Assembly (NCBI RefSeq): GCF_030818905.1
Contig: NZ_JAUTAZ010000001.1
Location: forward strand, 2,294,001 to 2,358,000
DNA length: 64,000 nucleotides
Source: Microbacterium sp. SORGH_AS_0888
GTDB lineage: Bacteria; Actinomycetota; Actinomycetes; Actinomycetales; Microbacteriaceae
Direction of reading: 5' to 3'
The translations under genes were made by a program, and so were the position numbers. Under the pieces are notes generated by a model. It ran no database searches and was not told the origin of the DNA. It saw only the letters and a program-made list of their open reading frames with translations. Positions 33,065 to 41,350 of the stretch are shown here, piece after piece (position 1 is the stretch's first letter; each line of letters begins with the position of its first letter).

Positions 33065-35137
33065 GTGCACATATCCAGAAAGAGCGCGCTCCGGCGCACG
33101 CTCGCGAGCATCGTGACGGCCGCGCTGGTCGCCGCTGCCGCCGTCGTCGGCGTCGCGCTGCCTGCCGCGGCGGCATCCGTCGCCACCGTCACCGCGACGC
33201 AGGCGCCCCGCTCCGGGGGCAACGTCACGGTGACCGGATCGGGCTTCGACGCGTCGGGGTTCGGCATCTATCTCAGCGTGCATGCGGACGGCACGTCGAC
33301 CGACACCTACACGGTCTGGGTCGACGACACCAACGTCGCGGCCAGCACCCCGCAGGGCGACACGGCGCCGATGTCGGCAGCGGGCGACTTCTCGCTCTCC
33401 GTCCCCGTCCCGGCGTACTCCGGTGCGGGGTACTCGATCGTCACGCGCGGCGCCCACGGCATCGCGAACACGACCAACACCACCACGACGCCGATCGTCT
33501 ACGCGGCCGCCCCGGCGACCGCGACGCAGACCTCGCTCGGCGTCGATCCGGCCACGACGGCCGCTGAGGGCGCGGACGTCACGCTCACCGCGACGGTGTC
33601 GCCGGCGGATGCCGCCGGATCGGTCGAGTTCTTCGCGGGGACGGCCTCGCTCGGCACGGCCGCCGTCGCGGACGGCAGCGCCGCCCGCACGATCTCGACG
33701 CTGCCGGTCGGCTCGCTGAGCCTGCGCGCCGTCTTCACGCCCGCCGATGCCGCGCTCTTCGCCGCGTCGGCGTCGGAGGAGTTGCCCTTCACCGTGACGG
33801 CCACGACCGCCGGGCCCGTCACGCCCACGCCGACCCTGACCGTCTCGCAGACGGCCGGACTCGACCCCGCATCGAGCACGATCACGGTGACGGGTGTGGG
33901 GTATGACACGAGTGCGAAGGGTCTGTATGGTCCGACGGCGGGGAGGGCTGCGGGTTTCTATGCGCAGATCGGGTGGCTCGCACCGACGTGGCGTCCGTCC
34001 GAGGGGGCGGCGTCGTCGGCCCGTACGAACGCGTACTCGGCGTGGGTGCAGGGTGTGGAGACCGCGTCGCCGTATGTGAAGTGGACCGACAACGGTGATG
34101 GGACCGCGTCCTTCACGTGGACCGTGACGATCGACAAGGCGACGCTGGACGCGAAGAAGCTCGAGGGGGGAACGCTCTCCGTGTTCACCACGGGTGCCGG
34201 CGGAGTGGTGCAGGCCGTCAACGAGAAGTCCGTGGCGCTCTCCTTCACGGAGCCCAAGATCACGGTCAGCTCGACCACGCTGCAGGCCGGCGACACCGTG
34301 ACCGTCAGCGGGATCGGATTCCCGGCCGGCGCGCTCGCGACCGTCGAGATCCACTCCGACCCCGTGACGCTCGGCACGGCGCTGATCGGCGGGACGGGGG
34401 CCTTCTCCGTCACCGGCATCATCCCCACGAACCTGCAGGGGACGAGTCACACGATCGTCGTCACCGCGCCCGGGGTCAGCCTCAGCGCACCCGTCACCGT
34501 GACCGCGGCACCCGTGCCGGTCGTCGAGAAGGTCTGTGTCGCGCAGTCGGTGTCCGGTGCCACGATCGAGTGGGGCATGAAGCAGTCGTTCGTCAGCTAC
34601 ATCAACGGACCGATCGCCAAGGGCTCGATCTCGGGCTCGTGGGGCACCGGCTCGGGCGCCTACAACACGGCCGACAACCGCGGCAGCGTGACCTACTCGG
34701 GCACCGTGCGCTACACGGGTCACTCCGGCGTGCTGGACGTCTCGCTCTCGCAGCTGCGGGTGCAGGTCGACAGCACGACCTCGGCGACCCTGTACGCCAC
34801 GACCTCGGCGGGCACCATCGCGATCGCCTCGCTGTCGCTGCCGGCGGCATCCGTGTCGGCGGACCGCATCTCGTGGTCGGACGCCTCGGCGTCGCTCACC
34901 AGCGCGGGATCGCAGCTGTTCAGCTACAACGGCAACGCCTTCTACCCTGCGGGCACGGCGCTCGACCCGGTGTCGTTCGCCTTCCCGCTGGGCGTCCAGG
35001 TGTCGTGCGACGGCACGACGAACGGTGCGCTGGCCGCCACGGGCGGCGACGCGCCGATCGACCTGGCGTGGATCGGCCTCGCGATGCTCGTGCTCGGCGT
35101 CGGCACGCTCGCCGTCCGCCGTCGCGCCCGCGCCTGA
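33065..35137 (+). CDS. Large HtaA-domain surface protein with Ig-like domains
   Basis: 690 residues from the GTG at 33065 (GAGGAG ribosome site). Order: Sec signal (1 to about 38); HtaA-N-like segment (40-150); Ig-like domain with SVEFFAGTASLGTAAV (150-255); second HtaA-N-like segment with GVGYDTSAKGLYGP (265-405); Ig/IPT-like domain (405-490); full HtaA domain from CVAQSVSGATIEWGMKQSFV (495-655); LAATGG, a hydrophobic helix and RRRARA tail, a sortase-like anchor. It probably captures heme far from the membrane for HmuT. Around 33897-34090 codons change to GGT/TAT/GCT-rich, suggesting a recombined segment. Confidence 0.88.
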   Translation: MHISRKSALRRTLASIVTAALVAAAAVVGVALPAAAASVATVTATQAPRSGGNVTVTGSGFDASGFGIYLSVHADGTSTDTYTVWVDDTNVAASTPQGDTAPMSAAGDFSLSVPVPAYSGAGYSIVTRGAHGIANTTNTTTTPIVYAAAPATATQTSLGVDPATTAAEGADVTLTATVSPADAAGSVEFFAGTASLGTAAVADGSAARTISTLPVGSLSLRAVFTPADAALFAASASEELPFTVTATTAGPVTPTPTLTVSQTAGLDPASSTITVTGVGYDTSAKGLYGPTAGRAAGFYAQIGWLAPTWRPSEGAASSARTNAYSAWVQGVETASPYVKWTDNGDGTASFTWTVTIDKATLDAKKLEGGTLSVFTTGAGGVVQAVNEKSVALSFTEPKITVSSTTLQAGDTVTVSGIGFPAGALATVEIHSDPVTLGTALIGGTGAFSVTGIIPTNLQGTSHTIVVTAPGVSLSAPVTVTAAPVPVVEKVCVAQSVSGATIEWGMKQSFVSYINGPIAKGSISGSWGTGSGAYNTADNRGSVTYSGTVRYTGHSGVLDVSLSQLRVQVDSTTSATLYATTSAGTIAIASLSLPAASVSADRISWSDASASLTSAGSQLFSYNGNAFYPAGTALDPVSFAFPLGVQVSCDGTTNGALAATGGDAPIDLAWIGLAMLVLGVGTLAVRRRARA

Positions 35138-35170
35138 CCGCGCCTGACCGCGCCTGACCGCGCCTGACCG
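35131..35170. repeat. Four tandem copies of a 10-bp unit
   Basis: CGCCTGACCG occurs four times in perfect tandem (35131-35170). The first copy contains the TGA stop of the HtaA gene, and every copy carries a TGA in the same relative place. The last copy runs into a large hairpin. Confidence 0.9.
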
Positions 35171-35240
35171 CGAGACCAGTTCCGCGCGCCGAGACCGGTG
35201 GGAAAACCACCGGTCTCGGCGCGGCGGACTGGTCTCGCGG
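35168..35240. terminator. 73-bp double-stem hairpin after the HtaA gene
   Basis: Outer arms CCGCGAGACCAGT (35168-35180) and ACTGGTCTCGCGG (35228-35240) enclose inner arms CGCGCCGAGACCGGTGG (35185-35201) and its exact complement (35207-35223), with loop GAAAA. Each arm also carries two similar words, GAGACCAGT and GAGACCGGT. There is no U-tract; it may end transcription from either side or be a dispersed repeat. Confidence 0.75.
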
Positions 35241-35285
35241 TCTTGGGAGGTGGGGCGAGGGGCGGTGGGGTGAGAGGATGGGGGG

Positions 35286-35627
35286 ATGGCTGAGCAGCCG
35301 AGCGAACCCCGCGTCACCGTCGAGGACCACCTCGAGACGGTGCGTGTGCGTCGTGTGCCCCGGTTCGGCCTCTTCCTCGTGCTCGGCGCCCTGCTCGGCG
35401 TCGCGGTCGCCGGCATCCTCACCCTCGCCTTCCATGGCACGGATCAGCCCAGCGAGATCGGGGTTCAGTACTCCGCCATGCAGGTCTTCGGGTTCCTCGC
35501 CCTGGCCGGTGTGGCGGTCGGCCTCGGGTTCGGCGCGCTCGTCGCGCTCGTGCTCGACCGTACCGTCGGCCGCCGCACCCGCGAGGTGCGCGTCGATCGC
35601 GAACGGGTCCGGGTCGAAGAGGACTAA
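35286..35627 (+). CDS. Hypothetical two-helix membrane protein
   Basis: 113 residues: a polar N-terminus, helix LFLVLGALLGVAVAGILTLA, an extracytoplasmic loop with HGTDQPSEIGVQYSAMQ, helix VFGFLALAGVAVGLGFGALV and a charged tail (VRVDRERVRVEED). The ATG at 35286 lies 6 nt after GAGGAT with a G-rich stretch between. Its TAA overlaps the convergent TAG of the next gene (CTAA). No function can be assigned. Confidence 0.7.
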   Translation: MAEQPSEPRVTVEDHLETVRVRRVPRFGLFLVLGALLGVAVAGILTLAFHGTDQPSEIGVQYSAMQVFGFLALAGVAVGLGFGALVALVLDRTVGRRTREVRVDRERVRVEED

Positions 35628-36220
35628 GCCAGCTCCGCGATGATCGGGCGGATCGCGGTGTCGAAGGCGGCGACGTCCTCCCGAAGCCCGTCCGTCACCG
35701 CGACCGTGAGCGAGCCGATCCACCAGAGTCCCCGCTGCGCGAGCGGAAGCACCTGCACGGTCAGCTCGAACGGATGCGCGGGGCGGCCCGCCTGACGTTC
35801 ATGCTGTGCGATCGCGCCCGCGTAGGAGCGGCTCGCCGGCGCGTCGGCCGCGCGGGCGAGGTACGCGGCGTGCGCGTCCTGCGCATACCTCACGGCCTCC
35901 GCGGCCAATGGCCGGATCGCCTCGCGCAGCTGCCGTGCGCCGTCGGCGGGCAGTGCCACGAGCGTGTCGAAGCCGTCGACGAGGGCGAGGGGGACCGGAG
36001 AGGGGTGAGCCTGCGGTTCGACCGTCATGGCCCAGTACTCGCGCCACTGACGTTCGAGGAGCGCCTGCTCGTCGTCGGTGCGCTGCGGCTCCAGCCGTGC
36101 GACGCCGCGGAGCGACGGCAGTTCCTCCGGCGACCGGAGCCCGAGCGCCTGACGGAGATACAGCGCGAGGAGCACGGCTTCGCTCGCGTCCTCGCGGACC
36201 GGGCCCCCGCCGCTGTGCAT
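35624..36220 (-). CDS. Conserved hypothetical protein
   Basis: 198 residues, soluble and helix-rich, with conserved-looking blocks SEAVLLALYLRQALGLRSPE, EQALLERQWREYWAMTVEPQ, VALPADGARQLREAIRPLAA and FELTVQVLPLAQRGLWWIGS. I do not recognise the family. The ATG at 36220 lies 6 nt after TACAAT (leaderless). It is convergent with the membrane protein at its 3' end and divergent from purM. Confidence 0.65.
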   Translation of the reverse strand: MHSGGGPVREDASEAVLLALYLRQALGLRSPEELPSLRGVARLEPQRTDDEQALLERQWREYWAMTVEPQAHPSPVPLALVDGFDTLVALPADGARQLREAIRPLAAEAVRYAQDAHAAYLARAADAPASRSYAGAIAQHERQAGRPAHPFELTVQVLPLAQRGLWWIGSLTVAVTDGLREDVAAFDTAIRPIIAELA

Positions 36221-36358
36221 GCCGCCATTGTAGGCGTGCGCCCGGAGCCTGCGGGGAGCGCCGGGCCGGACGCCGTCCGGGGACCGCTCCCGGGTCCGCT
36301 CCCCGGACGTCTCCGCTCGCATGACCGGGCACGGGTGCAGCGCCGGTAGGCTGTTCGC

Positions 36359-37486
36359 GTGGCCGCCCCATCCCACGATCCCTACTCCGAGGCCGGTGTC
36401 GACACCGCCGCCGGAGACCTCGCTGTCGAGCTGATGAAGTCGGCCGTGCGTCGCACCCAGGGTCCGGAGGTCCTCGGAGGCGTCGGCGGGTTCGCCGGCC
36501 TCTTCGACGTGTCCGCCCTCAGGGCCTACGAACGTCCGCTGCTCGCGACCAGCACCGACGGCGTCGGCACGAAGGTCGCGATCGCCCAGGCGATCGACAA
36601 GCACGACACGATCGGCATCGATCTCGTGGGCATGGTCGTCGACGACATCGTCGTCGTGGGCGCCACGCCGCTGTTCATGACCGACTACATCGCGTGCGGA
36701 AAGGTCTTCCCGGAACGCATCGCCGACGTCGTCCGCGGCATCGCCGCCGGATGCGCCGAGACCGGCACCGCCCTCGTGGGCGGGGAGACCGCGGAGCACC
36801 CCGGTCTGCTCGGCATCAACGACTACGACGTCGCGGGGGCTGCGACCGGCCTCGTCGAGGCGAGCCGGGTGCTGGGCGCTGAGCGCGTGCGCTCCGGCGA
36901 CGTCGTGATCGCGCTCGCCTCGAGCGGCCTCCACTCGAACGGCTACTCCCTCGTCCGGCACATCGTCGCGCGCGCCGGCATCTCCTACGGCCACCAGGCG
37001 GCCGACTTCGGCACGACCTGGGGAGAGGCTCTCCTCGAGCCGACGCGGCTGTACACCGCGCCGCTGCTGCGCCTGTCCGACGAGCTCGGCGACGATCTGC
37101 GCGCCCTCAGCCACGTCACGGGCGGCGGCATCGCCGCCAATCTCGCGCGCGTCCTCCCGCGCGGCGCGTGGACCGAGCTCGACCGTGCCACGTGGGCGCC
37201 GCCCGCCGTCTTCCAGGTGCTCGCCGACCTGGGCGACCTCGCGATCTCCGACACCGAGGCCACGTGGAACCTCGGCATCGGATTCCTTGCGGTCGTCGCC
37301 CCGGAGCGGGCGGATGCGGCCATCGCCGCCCTCGCGCGCGACGGCATCGACGCGTGGCAGGCCGGTGTCGTGCGCGACGGCGTGCGCCCCGGCGGCGACT
37401 GGGTCGAAGGTGCCAAGGGCGTCGACGGCGGCGCGGTGCGCCTGGTCGGCGGCTACGCCGGCACCCCCCGAGACGGAGCGAACTAA
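36359..37486 (+). CDS. purM: Phosphoribosylformylglycinamidine cyclo-ligase (AIR synthetase)
   Basis: 375 residues: YSEAGVDTAAGDLAVELMKS, LLATSTDGVGTKVAIAQAID (phosphate-binding), IGIDLVGMVVDDIVVVGATP, ALVGGETAEHPGLL, VIALASSGLHSNGYSLVRHI, LSHVTGGGIAANLARVLP and TWNLGIGFLAVVAPE. It converts FGAM to AIR with ATP. The GTG at 36359 lies 6 nt after TAGGCT and is probably leaderless. purF follows after 6 nt, so the two are one operon, in the order M-F. Confidence 0.96.
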   Translation: MAAPSHDPYSEAGVDTAAGDLAVELMKSAVRRTQGPEVLGGVGGFAGLFDVSALRAYERPLLATSTDGVGTKVAIAQAIDKHDTIGIDLVGMVVDDIVVVGATPLFMTDYIACGKVFPERIADVVRGIAAGCAETGTALVGGETAEHPGLLGINDYDVAGAATGLVEASRVLGAERVRSGDVVIALASSGLHSNGYSLVRHIVARAGISYGHQAADFGTTWGEALLEPTRLYTAPLLRLSDELGDDLRALSHVTGGGIAANLARVLPRGAWTELDRATWAPPAVFQVLADLGDLAISDTEATWNLGIGFLAVVAPERADAAIAALARDGIDAWQAGVVRDGVRPGGDWVEGAKGVDGGAVRLVGGYAGTPRDGAN

Positions 37487-37492
37487 CACCAC

Positions 37493-38953
37493 ATGTGCGG
37501 AATCGTCGGCATGGTCGGGCAGGGTCCGGTCAACCAGGACATCTACGACGGGCTGCTCCTGCTGCAGCACCGGGGGCAGGATTCGACGGGGATCGCGACC
37601 GCCGAGCCCAACGGGGTGTTCCACTCCCACAAGGCACGCGGCCAGGTGCGCGAGGCGTTCCGCACCCGCGACATGCGGTCGCTGCTGGGCACCATCGGTC
37701 TCGGTCACTGCCGCTATGCCACGAAGGGCACGGCCTCCAGCGAGGAGGAGGCCCAGCCGTTCTACGTCAACGCGCCCTACGGCATCGTCCTCGTGCACAA
37801 CGGCAACCTCACCAACACCCGTGAGCTCACCGACGAGCTGTTCCACAAGGACCGCCGTCACCTCAACACGAGCTCGGACACCGAGCTGCTCGTGAACGTG
37901 CTGGCCAACGAGCTGCAGGCCGCGATCGGCGGGCTCGAGCTCGACCCCGAGCAGATCTTCCAGGCCGTCTCCCGCGTCCACGAGCGGGTGGAGGGGTCGT
38001 ACGCCACGATCGCGCTGCTCGCGGGCTACGGTCTGCTCGCCTTCCGCGACCCCTTCGGCATCCGGCCTCTCATCCTCGGCACGCGGCAGGCCGAGAACGG
38101 CAAGTACGAGTGGATCGTCGCCTCCGAGTCGCTCGTGCTCGAGAACGCCGGGTTCGACGTCGTCCGCGACGTGCTGCCGGGCGAGGCCGTGTTCATCGAC
38201 CTCGACGGCACGCTGCACACGCGGCAGTGCGCCTCCGACCCGAAGCTCGTCCCGTGCTCGTTCGAGTACGTCTACCTCGCGCGGCCCGACTCGATCATGA
38301 ACGGCATCTCGGTGTACGAGGCGCGGCTGCGCATGGGCGATCGGCTGGCGGACACGATCGCCCGCTACACCCCGCAGGGATCCATCGACGTGGTCATGCC
38401 GATCCCGGACTCGGCCCGCCCTGCGGCGATGCAGGTGGCGCGCAAGCTCGGCATCGAGTACCGCGAGGGCTTCTACAAGAACCGCTACGTCGGACGCACG
38501 TTCATCATGCCGGGACAGGCGGTGCGCAAGAAGAGCGTGCGGCAGAAGCTGAACGCGATGTCGAGCGAGTTCAAGGGCAAGAACGTGCTGCTGATCGACG
38601 ACTCGATCGTGCGCGGCACGACGAGCAAGGAGATCATCCAGATGGCGCGGGATGCGGGAGCCACCTCGGTGACCTTCGCGAGCGCCGCGCCGCCCGTGCG
38701 CTTCCCGCACGTCTACGGGATCAACATGCCCTCGCGCCACGAGCTCGTCGCTCACGGCCGCACGATCCCCGAGATCGCGACCGAGCTCGGGGCCGACTAC
38801 ATGGTCTACCAGGAGGTCGAGGACCTCAAAGCGGCCATCCTGGAGGGCTCGGATGTCGAGGACCTCGACATGAGCTGCTTCGACGGCCGGTACGTGACCG
38901 GAACCGTGACCCAGGAGTACCTCGACTGGGTCGAGGGCACCCAGACCTCCTGA
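37493..38953 (+). CDS. purF: Amidophosphoribosyltransferase
   Basis: 486 residues. MCGIVGMVGQG places the Cys nucleophile at position 2 with no propeptide. The glutaminase domain has LLLQHRGQDSTGI, LGHCRYATKG and LVHNGNLTN; the phosphoribosyltransferase domain has the PRPP loop VLLIDDSIVRGTTSKEI (about residue 364). The region RFPHVYGINMPSR lacks the Fe-S-type Cys, as in the cluster-free E. coli enzyme. It commits PRPP to purine synthesis. Coupled to purM upstream. Confidence 0.96.
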   Translation: MCGIVGMVGQGPVNQDIYDGLLLLQHRGQDSTGIATAEPNGVFHSHKARGQVREAFRTRDMRSLLGTIGLGHCRYATKGTASSEEEAQPFYVNAPYGIVLVHNGNLTNTRELTDELFHKDRRHLNTSSDTELLVNVLANELQAAIGGLELDPEQIFQAVSRVHERVEGSYATIALLAGYGLLAFRDPFGIRPLILGTRQAENGKYEWIVASESLVLENAGFDVVRDVLPGEAVFIDLDGTLHTRQCASDPKLVPCSFEYVYLARPDSIMNGISVYEARLRMGDRLADTIARYTPQGSIDVVMPIPDSARPAAMQVARKLGIEYREGFYKNRYVGRTFIMPGQAVRKKSVRQKLNAMSSEFKGKNVLLIDDSIVRGTTSKEIIQMARDAGATSVTFASAAPPVRFPHVYGINMPSRHELVAHGRTIPEIATELGADYMVYQEVEDLKAAILEGSDVEDLDMSCFDGRYVTGTVTQEYLDWVEGTQTS

Positions 38954-38976
38954 GGCGGAAACCGGCCACGTCCGCC
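38954..38976 (+). terminator. Weak hairpin after purF
   Basis: GGCGGA (38954-38959) pairs with TCCGCC (38971-38976) directly after the purF TGA, followed by a C/G-rich stretch with no U-run. It is only a candidate. Confidence 0.3.
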
Positions 38977-38991
38977 CGGGCGAGCGTCGCG

Positions 38992-39186
38992 TCAGCGCGC
39001 GTCGACTCGCTCTTCGTCCTCGTCTTCGTCGGCGTACTCGTCTGCCCACTTGTCGACATACTCGTCTTCGCCGTCACTCGGGTGCCCGAGCTCGCGCTCC
39101 AAGGCCGCGTAGTTCACCGAATAGGTGTCGTACTTGAGTTCACGGGCGATCTTGGTGTGCTTCGCCTTTTGACGGCCACGCCCCAT
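38992..39186 (-). CDS. DUF3073 family protein
   Basis: 64 residues: MGRGRQKAKHTKIARELKYD, then SVNYAALERELGH and a strongly acidic tail (DGEDEYVDKWADEYADEDED). This is the conserved small actinobacterial DUF3073 protein with a basic N-terminus and acidic C-terminus. The ATG at 39186 (MGRGRQ) is the conserved start; an upstream in-frame start is an extension. Function unknown. Convergent with purF. Confidence 0.88.
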   Translation of the reverse strand: MGRGRQKAKHTKIARELKYDTYSVNYAALERELGHPSDGEDEYVDKWADEYADEDEDEERVDAR

Positions 39187-39290
39187 GCGAGACCCCCTCA
39201 TGTTCTGATGTCGCGAGCGTTCGCCTGGGCCCGCCGCATTCACGATTCCGGTTGTATCGCACCGGGAAGAGTAGCACTCAGGGTATCACG

Positions 39291-39320
39291 GCGGCCGGGG
39301 CCGACGGCGTCGGCGGCCGC
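39291..39320. terminator. Nested GC hairpin after the PadR gene
   Basis: GCGGCCG (39291-39297) pairs with CGGCCGC (39314-39320), and inside GCCGAC (39300-39305) pairs with GTCGGC (39309-39314). It ends 2 nt from the PadR stop. No U-run. The remaining bases 39187-39290 carry the likely DUF3073 promoter. Confidence 0.45.
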
Positions 39321-39321
39321 C

Positions 39322-39939
39322 TCATCCGCGAAGCCTTCGCGTCACCTCGCGGGCCGCGGCGTCCAGGGCCGCGGCGAGATCGTCCACGATGCCCGCGGCC
39401 ACCTCGCCGCCGCGGGCCGCGTGCGTGCGCAGGTCGGCCCGCACCTGGCCGCGGAACTCGGCCAGCAGCGTCTCGGCGCGGCGGATCTGCTCGCGGGTGC
39501 GGGTCCGGGCGTCGGACTCGGGCTCCGGCTCGGGGCGGGGGATGTCCCCGCGCCGGTCCGCGGCGGCAGCGGCGGCGAGATCGGCGCGCAGGCTCTTCAT
39601 GGCGGCCGTGACACTGCCGCGCACCTGGTCGGCGATGAGGCGCACGGAGTCGGCGAGGCCCGCTTCGATGTCCTGGAGATCGTCGGTCCGGGCGGCGACC
39701 TCGGCGCGTCCGGCGTCCGTGATCGCGTAGACCGTCTTGCGGCCATCGACCGTCTTGGTCACGAGGCCCTCTTCCTCGAGCTTCGCGAGGCGGGGGTAGA
39801 TCGTGCCGGCGCTCGGCGTGTAGGTGCCGCCGGTGCGTTCGGTGAGTGCGGTCATCAGGTCGTATCCGTGCCGGGGGCCGTCTTCGAGCAGGCTCAGCAG
39901 GTAGAGGCGCAGGTCGCCATGCGAGAACACCGGGCTCAT
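39322..39939 (-). CDS. PadR family transcriptional regulator
   Basis: 205 residues. The N-terminal PadR winged helix (SHGDLRLYLLSLLEDGPRHG, YDLMTALTERTGGTYTPSAG, TIYPRLAKLEEEGLVTKTVD) is followed by a long Ala/Arg-rich helical C-terminal region (residues 90-205), extended compared with minimal PadR proteins. The ATG at 39939 overlaps the DUF4097 stop (ATGA). It probably controls its own operon through the AT-rich palindromes at 40818-40856. Confidence 0.88.
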   Translation of the reverse strand: MSPVFSHGDLRLYLLSLLEDGPRHGYDLMTALTERTGGTYTPSAGTIYPRLAKLEEEGLVTKTVDGRKTVYAITDAGRAEVAARTDDLQDIEAGLADSVRLIADQVRGSVTAAMKSLRADLAAAAAADRRGDIPRPEPEPESDARTRTREQIRRAETLLAEFRGQVRADLRTHAARGGEVAAGIVDDLAAALDAAAREVTRRLRG

Positions 39940-40769
39940 CGCTCGTCCTCGGAGTCCCCGGTACGGCGGACGATCGTGAGGTCGCCCGAGACGGAGTTGG
40001 CGCGAAGGTCGACGAACGCCCCGCTGAGCTCGCCGCGCGATCCGACGTAGTTCGTGATCGGGCCGCCCTTGCCGCTGCGCACCTCGCCGTCGAGCTGCAC
40101 GCGGCCGCTCGCGCTGCGCACGACGTAGTTGGCGGGATGCCGGGCGTCGAGGCGGATCGTGCCGTCGCCCGAGACGGAGTTCAGCCCGATCCGGTGCACG
40201 GGGCCGTGGGCGTCGATCAGCACGGCTCCCGAGACCGTGTCGACCGTCGCCTCGGTGATCCTGCCCGTGACCGCGATGTCGCCCGAGACGCTGTTGGCGT
40301 TCAGCCCGCCGTCGAGGTCGCGGATCTGGACGTCTCCGGAGACCGAGTTGATCGCGAGCTCGCCGCGGTGCCCGTCGACGATGATGTCGCCGGAGACCGT
40401 GTTGAGGCGCGTCTTCCCCTCGAGCCCGGAGACGAGCGCCCCGGCGCTGACCACGCCCAGCGTGAGCGCGAGCGTGCGGGGCACGGCGACGCTCACATCG
40501 GCCGCGGGGCCCCCGCTGCCGAAGTTGCGGAACACCTCGAGGAAGTTGTCCCAGCGCAGCTGGGGGTGGTCGATCTCGACGTTGCCGTCCGCGACCTCGA
40601 TCCGGAGATCCTTGACCGTCACCGAGTGCACCTCGATCCGCATGCCGGGTTCGTCGTGCACGACGACATCGACCTGGCCGCCGACCAGCCCGATCTTGGC
40701 CGCCCGGACGTCGTCGAGATCGATCACCCTCGTCTCTCCGGGGTGGATGAGCCACTTCTCCGGTGTCAT
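39936..40769 (-). CDS. DUF4097 beta-helix protein
   Basis: About 277 residues. The N-terminal segment WLIHPGETRVIDLDDV leads to a repetitive right-handed beta-helix in which the unit NSVSGD or TVSGD recurs at least seven times (LNTVSGDIIVDGH, INSVSGDVQIRDLD, NANSVSGDIAVTG, DTVSGAVLIDAHG, LNSVSGDGTIRLD, ANSVSGDLTIVRR). There is no signal peptide, so it is cytoplasmic. The ATG at 40769 sits about 9 nt after AGGAAGGA; ATG 40778 is nearer than usual. Coupled to the PadR gene. Confidence 0.85.
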   Translation of the reverse strand: MTPEKWLIHPGETRVIDLDDVRAAKIGLVGGQVDVVVHDEPGMRIEVHSVTVKDLRIEVADGNVEIDHPQLRWDNFLEVFRNFGSGGPAADVSVAVPRTLALTLGVVSAGALVSGLEGKTRLNTVSGDIIVDGHRGELAINSVSGDVQIRDLDGGLNANSVSGDIAVTGRITEATVDTVSGAVLIDAHGPVHRIGLNSVSGDGTIRLDARHPANYVVRSASGRVQLDGEVRSGKGGPITNYVGSRGELSGAFVDLRANSVSGDLTIVRRTGDSEDER

Positions 40770-40817
40770 GTCTGCCATTCCTTCCTCGCCGCGGGCCCGT
40801 GCCCGTGGATGCGTCAT

Positions 40818-40856
40818 CGCGATATATCGCGTATCTTTCGAACACGTTATATCGCG
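40818..40856. promoter_or_regulatory. AT-rich palindromes, likely PadR operator/promoter
   Basis: CGCGATATATCGCG (40818-40831) is a perfect 14-bp palindrome, and CGTTATATCGCG (40845-40856) repeats its right half; TATATCGCG occurs twice 25 bp apart. These are the only A/T-rich words in the neighbourhood and lie 50-87 bp upstream of the DUF4097-PadR operon, as expected for PadR autoregulation. Confidence 0.7.
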
Positions 40857-40881
40857 TTCCGCGGCCTGTCAACGCGGTGAA

Positions 40882-40923
40882 CGACGAGGACCCCGGCGCC
40901 GCGGGGCGCCGGGGTCCTCGTCG
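40882..40923. terminator. Strong bidirectional hairpin terminator
   Basis: A perfect 19-bp stem, CGACGAGGACCCCGGCGCC (40882-40900) with its complement (40905-40923), has a 4-nt GCGG loop. It lies 12 nt after the stop of the small membrane protein (40935), insulating it from the PadR promoter. No clear U-run. Confidence 0.75.
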
Positions 40924-40934
40924 TGGGGGTGGGG

Positions 40935-41096
40935 TCAGCGGCGACCGCCGGAGATGACTCGGAACAGGAAGGCGATGAGCGCGATCACCGCGACGATGAG
41001 GGCCACCCACAGCAGCCAGTTCAGCGCGGTGTTCAGACCTCCCACGATCGCCAGGACGATGGCGACCACGATGATGATGACGAGTGCGATGTTCAT
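40935..41096 (-). CDS. Small two-helix hydrophobic protein
   Basis: 53 residues: MNIALVIIIVVAIVLAIVGG, then LNTALNWLLWVALIVAVIALI and a short basic end (RVISGGRR). The pattern resembles small stress-related membrane proteins annotated as DUF2207-less hypothetical proteins; no family is firm. The ATG at 41096 has an AGAGGACC ribosome site. Insulated downstream by a strong hairpin. Confidence 0.75.
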   Translation of the reverse strand: MNIALVIIIVVAIVLAIVGGLNTALNWLLWVALIVAVIALIAFLFRVISGGRR

Positions 41097-41350
41097 GAGC
41101 AGGTCCTCTCTCTGTCCGGGGCGGGGGGATCCCCGGGTGCCTCGGCGGTACGGCCTCAGCGTCCCACCGGCTCCGGCCGGCACGGACGGGGGTTGACGCG
41201 CTTCCGCGGCCGGTGGTATCCCTCCGCGCCTCACGCGAGGCGACGCGTCGCTACTGCGCTCGCGAGACGCTGTCAAGGGTCGCGAGGGCGCTTCCTGCGG
41301 CGTCCTACTCTCACGATGACGGCGCGTCGGGTGCCGGGAGAGGAGCGGTC

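Noticed and set aside
35131..35170. Tandem repeats as a coding extension of the HtaA protein
   Set aside because: The first unit already contains the in-frame TGA stop.
35624..39049. A 1141-codon open frame on the minus strand across purM and purF
   Set aside because: It is antisense to two clearly conserved purine genes, its product is low-complexity Arg/Val/Asp/Gly-rich, and only its last 198 codons (35624-36220) look like a protein.
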